From: Megalopta genalis
Taxonomy: Eukaryota > Arthropoda > Insecta > Hymenoptera > Halictidae
DNA: 64,000 nucleotides
Assembly: GCF_051020955.1 (NCBI RefSeq)
Contig: NW_027476330.1
Span: 1 to 64,000 of the forward strand
Reading direction: 5' to 3'
The notes beneath the pieces are model-generated. The model was not told where the DNA came from. It did no database searches and saw only the letters and a program-made list of their open reading frames with translations. Shown piece by piece: positions 41,801-51,650 of the stretch. The stretch's first letter is position 1. Every line of letters starts with the position of its first letter. A program made the position numbers and the translations under genes.

Positions 41801-44800
41801 TCAGCTGCATGCGAGACAAACGAGTTAGCTTCAAATGCAAGCGAAACACATGACTTAGCTTCAAATCAATGCGAAATAGTACGCTTAGCATCAAATCCAT
41901 GCGACACATATTATTTAGCTTCGTATACTTGCGATATAAGTGATATTGCTTCAAATGCAGGCGAAACAAACGAGTGATCTTCAAATCCAAGCGTAACACA
42001 TGTTTTAAAGTCAAATCAATGGGAAGTAGAAGATTTACCTACAAATCCATGCGAAACAAATGGTTTAGCTTCAAATACTTGTGATATACATGATTTTGCT
42101 TTAGCTGCATGAGAAACAAACGATTAAGCTTCACACCCAAGGGAAACACGTGATTTAACTTCAAATCAATGCGAAGAAGAAGGCTTAGCATCAAATCCAT
42201 GCCACACAAATTATTTAGCTTCATACACTTGCGATATAATTAATATAGCTTCAAATGCAGGCAAAACAAATGAGTGATCTTCATATCCAAGCGTAACGCG
42301 TGATGTAACTTTAAATCAATGCGAAGTAGAAGATTTAGGTTCTTATACATGCGAAACAAATGGTTTAGCTTCAAATACTTGTGATATACATGATTTTGCT
42401 TCAGCTGCATGCGAAACAAACGATTTAGCTTCACAACCAAGCGAAACACATGATTTAGCTTCAAATCAATGCGAAATAGAAGGCTTAGCATCAAATCCAT
42501 GCGACACAAATTATTTAGCTTCATATACTAGCGATATAAGTGATGTAGCTTCAAATGCAGGCGAAACAAACGAGTGATGTTCAAATCCAAGCGTAAAGCA
42601 TGATTTAACTTCAAATCAATGCGAAGTAGAAGATTTAGGTTCAAATACATGCGAAACAAATGGTTTAGCTTCAAATACTTGTGATATACATGATTTTGCT
42701 TCAGCTGCATGCGAGACAAACGAGTTAGCTTCAAATGCAAGCGAAACACATGACTTAGCTTCAAATCAATGCGAAATAGTACGCTTAGCATCAAATCCAT
42801 GCGACACATATTATTTAGCTTCGTATACTTGCGATATAAGTGATATTGCTTCAAATGCAGGCGAAAGAAACGAGTGATCTTCAAATCCAAGCGTAACACA
42901 TGTTTTAAAGTCAAATCAATGGGAAGTAGAAGATTTACCTTCAAATCCATGCGAAACAAATGGTTTAGCTTCAAATACTTGTGATATACATGATTTTGCT
43001 TTAGCTGCATGAGAAACAAACGATTAAGCTTCACACCCAAGGGAAACACGTGATTTAACTTTAAATCAATGCGAAGTAGAAGATTTAGGTTCTTATACAT
43101 GCGAAACAAATGGTTTAGCTTCAAATACTTGTGATATACATGATTTTGCTTCAGCTGCATGCGAAACAAACGATTTAGCTTCACAACCAAGCGAAACACA
43201 TGATTTAGCTTCAAATCAATGCGAAATAGAAGGCTTAGCATCAAATCCATGCGACACAAATTATTTAGCTTCATATACTTGCGATATAAGTAATATAGCT
43301 TCAAATGCAGGCGAAACAAACGAGTGAGCTTTAAATCCAAGTGTAACACATTATTTAGTTTCAAATCAATGGGAAGTAGAAGATTTACCTTCAAATCCAT
43401 GCGAAACAAATGGTTTAGCTTGAAATACTTGTGATATACATGATTTTGCTTTAGCTGCATGAGAAACAAACGATTAAGCTTCACACCCAAGGGAAACACG
43501 TGATTTAACTTCAAATCAATGCGAAGAAGAAGGCTTAGCATCAAATCCATGTCACACAAATTATTTAGCTTCATACACTTGCGATATAATTAATATAGCT
43601 TCAAATGCAGGCGAAACAAATGAGTGATCTTCATATCCAAGCGTAACACGTGATGTAACTTTAAATCAATGCGAAGTAGAAGATTTAGGTTATTATACAT
43701 GCGAAACAAATGGTTTAGCTTCAAATACTTGTGATATACATGATTTTGCTTCAGCTGCATGCGAAACAAACTATTTAGCTTCACACCCAAGCGAAACACA
43801 TGATTTAGCTTCAAATCAATGCGAAATAGAAGGCTTAGCATCAAATCCATGCGACACAAATTATTTAGCTTCATATACTAGCGATATAAGTGATGTAGCT
43901 TCAAATGCAGGCGAAACAAACGAGTGATGTTCAAATCCAAGCGTAAAGCATGATTTAACTTCAAATCAATGCGAAGTAGAAGATTTAGGTTCAAATACAT
44001 GCGAAACAAATGGTTTAGCTTCAAATACTTGTGATATACATGATTTTGCTTCAGCTGCATGCGAGACAAACGAGTTAGCTTCAAATGCAAGCGAAACACA
44101 TGACTTAGCTTCAAATCAATGCGAAATAGTACGCTTAGCATCAAATCCATGCGACACATATTATTTAGCTTCGTATACTTGCGATATAAGTGATACAGCT
44201 TCAAATGCAGGCGAAACAAACGAGTGAGCTTTAAATCCAAGCGTAAGACATGATTTAACTTCAAATCAATGCGAAGTAGAAGATTTACCTTCAAATACAT
44301 GCGAAACAAATGGTTTAGCTTCAAATACTTGTGATATACATGATTTTGCTTTAGCTGCATGAGAAACAAACGATTTAGCTTCACAACCAAGGGAAACACA
44401 TGATTTAACTTCAAATCAATGCGAAGTAGAAGGCTTAGCATCAAATCCATGCGACACAAAATATTTAGCTTCATATACTTGCGATATAAGTGATATAGCT
44501 TCAAATGCAGGCGAAACAAACGTGTGATCTTCAAATCCAAGCGTAACACATGATTTAACTTCAAATCAATGCGAAGTAGAAGATTTAGGTTCAAATACAT
44601 GCGAAACAAATGGTTTAGCTTCAAATACTTGTGATATACATGATTTTGCTTCAGCTGCATGCGAAACAAACTATTTAGCTTCACATCCAAGCGAAACACA
44701 TGATTTAGCTTCAAATCAATGCGAAATAGAAGGCTTAGCATCAAATCCATGCGACACAAATTATTTAGCTTCATATACTAGCGATATAAGTGATGTAGCT

Positions 44801-45283
44801 TCAAATGCAGGCGAAACAAACGAGTGATGTTCAAATCCAAGCGTAAAGCATGATTTAACTTCAAATCAATGCGAAGTAGAAGATTTAGGTTCAAATACAT
44901 GCGAAACAAATGGTTTAGCTTCAAATACTTGTGATATACATGATTTTGCTTCAGCTGCATGCGAGACAAACGAGTTAGCTTCAAATGCAAGCGAAACACA
45001 TGACTTAGCTTCAAATCAACGCGAAATAGTACGCTTAGCATCAAATCCATGCGACACATATTATTTAGCTTCGTATACTTGCGATATAAGTGATACAGCT
45101 TCAAATGCTGGCGAAACAAACGAGTGAGCTTTAAATCCAAGCGTAAGACATGATTTAACTTCAAATCAATGCGAAGTAGAAGATTTACCTTCAAATACAT
45201 GCGAAACAAATGGTTTAGCTTCAAATACTTGTGATATACATGATTTTGCTTTAGCTGCATGAGAAACAAACGATTTAGCTTCA
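37730..45283 (+). repeat. Large duplicated block, right copy (about 7.55 kb)
   Basis: This is the counterpart of 20,930-28,933, shorter by 450 bp: one 300-bp loss near 41.75 kb and one 150-bp loss near 43.05 kb, or the reverse gains in the other copy. Private differences are few, for example GAGTAATCT at 41,674 (GAGTGATCT at 24,874), GGCAAAACAAATG at 42,261 and TATTATACATG at 43,691. Its right end is the abrupt change to divergent units at 45,283, inside the shared string ACGATTTAGCTTCA. Confidence 0.85.
39094..39630 (+). repeat. Divergent-unit island with half-HOR slip, copy 3
   Basis: Matches 22,294-22,830 at exactly 16,800 bp, including GCTGGCGAATCAAACACG and TTCAGCTTCAACTGCATGC. The extra 150-bp block is at about 39,454-39,603. 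Confidence 0.8.
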
Positions 45284-45833
45284 AATACATGCGATACACA
45301 TGATTTAGCTTCAAACCAATGCGATGTAGAAGGTTTAGCTTCAAGTCCATGCGAAACGATTGACTTAGCTTTAAATGCAGGCGAATCAAACGAGTTAGTT
45401 TCAAATCCATGTAGAACACGTGATTTAGCTTCCAATCAATGCGAAACACATGATTTAGCTTCAAATCAATGCGATGTAGAAGGTTTAGCTTCAAATCCAT
45501 GCGAAACGATTGACTTAGCTTTAAATGCAGGCGAATCAAACGAGTTAGTTTCAAATCCATGTAGAACACGTGATTTAGCTTCCAATCAATGCGAAACACA
45601 TGATTTAGCTTCAAATCAATGCGACGTAGAAGGCTTAGCTTCAAATCAATGCGGAACAAATGATTTAGCTTCAAATACTTGCGGTGTAAATGAAATAGCT
45701 GCAAATGCAGACGAATCAAAGGAGTTAGCTTCAAAACCATGCGAAACAAATGATTTAGCTTCAAATTTATGCGAAGTAGAAGGCTTATCTTCAAATCCAT
45801 GCGAAACGATAGATTTAGCTTTAAATACTTGCG

Positions 45834-45835
45834 AA
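45834..45835 (+). other. 1-bp insertion in an H unit
   Basis: The unit reads GCGAATATAAGTGA where the norm is GCGATATAAGTGA, making it 31 bp. Any reading frame crossing here changes. A minus-strand open stretch (45,646-46,272) passes from the FEAKS-type frame to the LKLN-type frame at this position. The same extra A is at about 56,884. Confidence 0.88.
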
Positions 45836-45871
45836 TATAAGTGATACAGCTTCAAATGCAGGCGAAACAAA

Positions 45872-45916
45872 CGTCCCTTCATATCCCTTCCCTTCATATC
45901 CAAGGGAAACACATGA
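45872..45916 (+). repeat. Internal CCCTTCATAT duplication with 12-bp net gain
   Basis: After a normal unit ending AAACAAACG, the string CCCTTCATAT occurs at 45,875 and again at 45,890 (15-bp spacing), before the unit resumes with CCAAGGGAAACACATGA. Two units here occupy 72 bp instead of 60. It is one of only two places in the array where a sub-unit repeat appears; the other is its copy at about 56,925. Confidence 0.88.
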
Positions 45917-46686
45917 CTAAGATTCAAATCAATGCGAAGTAGGCGGCTTGGCATCAAATCCATGCGAAACACATGATTTAGATTCAAATTCATGAGATGC
46001 ACTTGGCTTAGCTTCATATTCTTGCGAAACAAATAGTTTAGATTCAGATACTTGTGATAAACATGATATAGCTTCAACTGCATGCGAAACAAACAAGTTA
46101 GCTTCAAATCCATGCGGAACACATGATCTACATGCAAATCAATGCGACGTAGAAGGCTTAGCTTCATATCCAAGCGAAACAAATGATTTAATTTCAAGTC
46201 AATTCCTGGTGGAAGGATTAGCTTCAAATCCATGCGAAACAAACGAATAAGCTTCAAAACCATGCGAAACACATGCTTTATCTTCTAATCAATGCGAAGT
46301 AGGAGGCTTAGCATCAAATCAATGCGACACAAATGATTTAGCTTCAAATACTTGCGATATAAATGATATAGCTTCATATGCAGGCGAAACGAACGAGTTA
46401 GCTTCAAATCCATGCGAAACACATGATTTGGGTGCAAATCAATGCGACGTAGAAGGCTTAGCTTCAAATCCATGCGAAGCACGTGATTTAGCTTCCAATT
46501 AATGGGAAGTAGAAGGCTTAGCTTCAAATCCATGCGAAACAAACGGTTTAGATTCAAATACTTGTGATATACGTTATTTATATTTAACTGAATGCGCAAC
46601 GAACGAGTTAGCTTCAAATCCATGCGATACACAAGATTTAGCTTCAAATCAATGCGATGTAGAAGGTTCAGCTTCAAATCCATGCG

Positions 46687-46690
46687 ACAT
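46687..46690 (+). other. 2-bp deletion in a divergent unit
   Basis: The unit reads GCGACATATGATTTAGC where relatives read GCGACACATATGATTTAGC. It shifts every reading frame. Copies of the same deletion are at about 57,737 and 63,556. Confidence 0.85.
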
Positions 46691-46939
46691 ATGATTTAGC
46701 TTCAAATACTTGCGATATAAGTGATATAGCTTCAAAAGCAGAAGGAACAAACGAGGTAGCTTCAATTCCATGCGAAACAAATGATTTAGCTTCAAATCAA
46801 TGCGAAGTAGAAGGCTTAGCTTCAAATCCATGCGAAACACGTGATTTAGCTTCCAATTAATGGGAAGTAGATGGCTTAGCTTCAAATCCATGCGAAACAA
46901 ATGGTTTAGCTTCAATTACTTGTGATATACGTTATTTAG

Positions 46940-46945
46940 ATTATC
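46940..46945 (+). other. 1-bp deletion in a C-type unit
   Basis: The unit reads TTTAGATTATCTGC where the norm is TTTAGATTTAACTGC, so the unit is 29 bp. Equivalent 29-bp units occur near 51,590, 55,400, 57,990, 63,210 and 63,805. It is a shared derived variant that marks related segments. Confidence 0.8.
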
Positions 46946-47839
46946 TGCTTGTGCAACGAACGAGTTAGATTCAAATCAATGCGATGTGGAAGGTTCAGCT
47001 TCAAATCCATGCGACACATACGATTTAGCTTCAAATACTTGCGATATAAGTGATATAGCTTCAAAAGCAGAAGGAACAAACGAGGTAGCTTCAATTCCAT
47101 GCGAAACAAATGATTTAGCTTCAAATCAATGCGAAGTCGAAGGCTTAGCTTCAAATCCATGTGAAACACGTGATTTAGCTTCCAATTAATGGGAAATAGA
47201 AGGCTTAGCTACAAATCCATGCGAAACAAATGGTTTAGCTTCAAATACTTGTGATATACGTTATTTAGATTTAACTGCATGCGCAACGAACGAGTTAGCT
47301 TCAAATCCATGCGATACACAAGATTTAGCTTCGAATCAAAGCGATGTAGAAGGTTCAGCTTCAAATCCATGCGACACATAGGAATTAGCTTCAAACACAT
47401 GCAATATAAGTGATATAGCTTCAAAAGCTGGAGGAACAAACGAGGTAGCTTCAATTCCATGCGAAACAAATGATTTAGCTTCAAATCAATGCGAAGTAGA
47501 AGGCGTAGTTTCAAATCCATGCGAAACAAATGGTTTAGCTACAAATACTTGTGATATACATTATTTAGCTACAACTGCATGCGAAACAAACGAGTTAGCT
47601 TCAAATCCATGCGAAACACATGATTTAGCTTCAAATCAATGCGATGTGGAAGGTTTAGCTTCAAATCCATTCGAAACACGTGATTTAGCTTCCAATTAAT
47701 GGGAAATAGAAGGCTTAGCTTCAAATCCATGCGAAACAAACGGTTTAGATTCAAATACTTGTGATATACGTTATTTATATTTAACTGAATGCGCAACAAA
47801 CGAGTTAGCTTCAAACCCATGCGATACACAAGATTTAGC

Positions 47840-50800
47840 TTCAAATCAATGCGATGTAGAAGGTTCAGCTTCAAATTCATGCGGCACGTACGATTTAGCT
47901 CCAAATGCTTGCGATATAAGTGATATAGCTTCAAAACCTGGAGGAACAAACGAGGTACCTTCAATTCCATGCGAAACAAATGATTTAGCTTCCAATTAAT
48001 GCGAAGTAGAAGGCTTAGCTTCAAATCCATGCGAAACAAATGGTTTAGCTTCAAATACTTGTGATATACGTTATTTAGACTTAACTGCATGCGCAACGAA
48101 CGAATTAGCTTCAAATCCAGGCGATACACAAGATTTAGCTTCATATCAATACGAAGTAGAAGGTTTTGCTTCAAATCCATGCGAAACAAATGATTTAGAT
48201 TCATACACTTGGGGTATAAGTGATATAGCTTCAAATGCAGACTAATCAAACGAGTTAGCTTCAAATCAATGCGAAACACATGATTTAGCTGCAAATCAAT
48301 GCGATGTAGTAGGTTTAGCTTCAAATCCATGCGAAACAAATGGTTTATCTTCAAATACTTGTGATATACGTTATTTAGACTTAACTGCATGCGCAACGAA
48401 CGAATTAGCTTCAAATCCTGGCGATACACAAGATTTAGCTTCATATCAATACGAAGTAGAAGGTTTTGCTTCAAATCCATGCGAAACAAATGATTTAGAT
48501 TCATACACTTGGGGTATAAGTGATATAGCTTCAAATGCAGACTAATCAAACGAGTTAGCTTCAAATCAATGCGAAACACATGATTTAGCTGCAAATCAAT
48601 GCGATGTAGTAGGTTTAGCTTCAAATCCATGCGAAACAAATGGTTTAGCTACATATACTTGTGATATACATTATTTAGCTACAACTGCATGCGAAACAAA
48701 CGAGTTAGCTTCAAATCCATGCGAAACGCATGAATTAGCTTCAAATCAATGCGATGTGGAAGGTTTAGCTTCAAATCCATGCAAAACACGTGATTTAGCT
48801 TCCAATTAATGCGAAGTAGAAGGGTTAGCTTCAAATCCATGCGAAACAAATGGTTTATCTTCATATACTTGTGATATACGTTATTTCGATTTAACTGCAT
48901 GCGCAACGAACGAGTTAGCTTCAAATCCATGCGAAACACATGATTTAGCTTCAAATCAATGTTATGTAGAAGGTTTAGCTGCAAATCCATGCGAAACGAT
49001 TGATTTAGCTTCAAATGCAGGCGAATCAAACGAGTTAGCTTCAAATCCATGCGGAACAAATGATTTAGCTTCAAATACTTGTGATATACATGATTTAGCT
49101 TCAACTGCATGCGATAAAATCGAGTTCGCTTCAAATACACGCGATACACATGATTTAGCTTCAAACCAATGCGATGTAGAAGGTTTAGCTTCAAATCCAT
49201 GCGAAACGATTGACTTAGCTTTAAATGCAGGCGAATCAAACGAGTTAGTTTCAAATCCATGTAGATCACGTGATTTAGCTTCCAATCAATGCGAAACACA
49301 TGATTTAGCTTCAAATCAATGCGACGTAGAAGGCTTAGCTTCAAATCAATGCGGAACAAATGATTTAGCTTCAAATACTTGCGGTGTAAATGAAATAGCT
49401 GCAAATGCAGACGAATCAAAGGAGTTAGCTTCAAAACCATGCGATACACAAGATTTAGCTTCGAATCAATGCGATGTAGGAGGTTCAGCTTCAAATCCAT
49501 GCGACCCATAGGAATTAGCTTCAAACACATGCAATATAAGTGATATAGCTTCAAAAGCTGGAGGAACAAACGAGGTAGCTTCAATTCCATGCGAAACAAA
49601 TGATTTAGCTTCAAATCAATGCGAAGTAGAAGACGTAACTTCAAATCCATGCGAAACAAATGGTTTAGCTACAAATACTTGTGATATACATTATTTAGCT
49701 ACAACTGCATGCGAAACAAACGAGTTAGCTTCAAATCCATGCGAAACACATGATTTAGCTTCAAATCAATGCGATGTGGAAGGTTTAGCTTCAAATCCAT
49801 GCGAATCACGTGATTTAGCTTCCAATTAATGGGAAATAGAAGGCTTAGCTTCAAATCCATGCGAAACAAACGGTTTAGATTCAAATACTTGTGATATACG
49901 TTATTTATATTTAACTGAATTCACAACGAACGAGTTAGCTTCAAATCCATGCGACACATACGATTTAGCCCCAAATGCTTGCGATATAAGTGATATAGCT
50001 TCAAAACCTGGAGCAACAAACGAGGTACCTTCAATTCCATGCGAAACAAATGATTTAGCTTCCAATTAATGCGAAGTAGAAGGCTTAGCTTCAAATCCAT
50101 GCGAAACAAATGGTTTAGCTTCAAATACTTGTGATATACGTTATTTAGACTTAACTGCATGCGCAACGAACGAGTTAGCTTCAAATCCAGGCGATACACA
50201 AGATTTAGCTTCATATCAATACGAAGTAGAAGGTTTTGCTTCAAATCCATGCGAAACAAATGATTTAGATTCATACACTTGGGGTATAAGTGATATAGCT
50301 TCAAATGCAGACTAATCAAACGAATTAGCTTCAAATCAATGCGAAACACATGATTTAGCTGCAAATCAATGCGATGTAGTAGGTTTAGCTTCAAATCCAT
50401 GCGAAACAAATGGTTTAGCTACACATACTTGTGATATACATTATTTAGCTACAACTGCATGCGAAACAAACGAGTTAGCTTCAAATCCATGCGAAACACA
50501 TGATTTAGCTTCAAATCAATGCGACGTAGAAGGCTTAGCTTCAAATCCAAGCGAAACAAATGATTTAATTTCAAGTCAGTTCCTGGTGGAAGGATTAGCT
50601 TCAAATCAATGTGAAACAAACGAATAAGCTTCAAAACCATGCGTTACACATGCTTTATCTTCAAATCAATGCGAAGTAGGAGGCTTAGCATCAAATCAAT
50701 GCGACACAAATTATTTAGCTTCAAATACTTGCGAGATTAATGATATAGATTCATATGCAGGCGAAACGAACGAGTTAGCTTCAAATCCATGCGATACACA

Positions 50801-51650
50801 TGATTTAGCTTCAAATCAATGCGAAACACATGATTTAGCTTCAAATCAATGCTATGTAGAAGGTTTAGCTGCAAATCCATGCGACACAGTTGATTTAGCT
50901 TCAGATACTTGCGGTATAAATAATATAGCTTCAAAAGCAGACGAAACACATGATTTGGCTTCAAATCCTCGCGAAACAAATGATTTAGCTTCTAACACTT
51001 GGGGTGTAAGTGATATAGCTTCAAATGCATACTAATCAAACGAGTTAGCTTCAAAATCCACGAGATACACATGATTTAGCTTCAAATACTTGCGATATAA
51101 GTGATGTAGATTCAACTAGAGGTGAAACGAACGAGTTAGCTTCAAATCCATGCGAAAAACATGATTTAGCTGCAAATCAATATGATGTAGAAGGTTTAGC
51201 TTCAAATCCATGCGATACTCAAGATTTAGCTTCAAATCAATGCGATCTAGAAGGTTCAGCTTCAAATCCATGCGACACATATGATTTAGCTTCAAATCAA
51301 TGCGATGTAGAAGGTTCAGCTTCAAATCCATGCGACACATATGATTTAGCTTCAAATACTTGCGATATAAGTGATATAGCTTCAAAAGCAGAAGGAACAG
51401 ACGAGGTAGATTCAATTCCATGCGAAACAAATGATTTAGCTTCAAATCAATGCGAAGTAGAAGGCTTAGCTTCAAATCCATGCGAAACACGTGATTTAGC
51501 TTCCAATTAATGGGAAGTAGATGGCTTAGCTTCAAATCCATGCGAAACAAATGGTTTAGCTTCAATTACTTGTGATATACGTTAATTAGATTATCTGCTT
51601 GCGCAACGAACGAGTTAGCTTCAAATCCATGCGATACAAAAGATTTAGCT
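47840..51650 (+). repeat. 3,810-bp tandem segment, copy 1
   Basis: 127 units long. It begins around the unit TTCAAATTCATGCGGCACG and ends where the same unit context recurs near 51,660. It contains CACTTGGGGTATAAG units at 48,207 and 48,507, the GTTATGTAGAAGG unit at 48,961, TTCAAGTCAGTTCCTGG near 50,571, a 1-bp gain in a poly-A run (TTCAAAATCC at 51,050) and the 29-bp unit near 51,590 that returns the register. Confidence 0.87.
51050..51060 (+). other. 1-bp insertion in the unit's A run
   Basis: TTCAAAATCCACGAG has four A where the norm is three (TTCAAATCC), giving a 31-bp unit. It is copied at about 54,860 and 62,670, so it predates the 3,810-bp and 11,050-bp duplications. The next register change is the 29-bp unit about 540 bp downstream, which restores the frame. 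Confidence 0.87.

Larger units (their letters stand above)
1..45283 (+). repeat. 300-bp higher-order repeat (HOR) domain, ten 30-bp units per HOR
   Basis: The same ten unit types recur in fixed order about 150 times. Landmarks in order are: A with AATCAATGCGAAGTAGAAGA; B with AATACATGCG or AATCCATGCG; C with ACTTGTGATATACATGA; D with GCTGCATGCG or GCTGCATGAG; E with CACACCCAAG or AATGCAAGCG; F with CAATGCGAAATAGAAGG; G starting CTTAGCATCAAATCC; H with TATACTTGCGATATAAG; I with AATGCAGGCG; and J starting GTGATCTTC, GTGATGTTC or GTGAGC. Units A-E and F-J pair off (A with F, B with G, and so on), so the 300-bp HOR is a diverged dimer of a 150-bp five-unit block. At least four HOR subtypes differ mainly in units A, B, D, E and J and are shuffled along the domain. 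The domain ends abruptly inside a unit at about 45,283. Confidence 0.93.

Noticed and set aside
45646..46272. 208-codon minus-strand ORF containing MKGRDMKGR as a distinct gene
   Set aside because: The unusual peptide is the translation of the 15-bp CCCTTCATAT duplication, and the change of repeat type within it is the 1-bp insertion at 45,834. It is a frameshifted repeat, copied at 56,696-57,322.
46986..47189. Plus-strand Cys-containing decapeptide ORF (and its copy at 58,036) as a real secreted or metal-binding repeat protein
   Set aside because: Only 67 codons, with no signal peptide or unique region. The same frame has frequent stops throughout the array (TGA in nearly every HOR; TAA in TTCCAATTAATG and GCAGACTAATC units).
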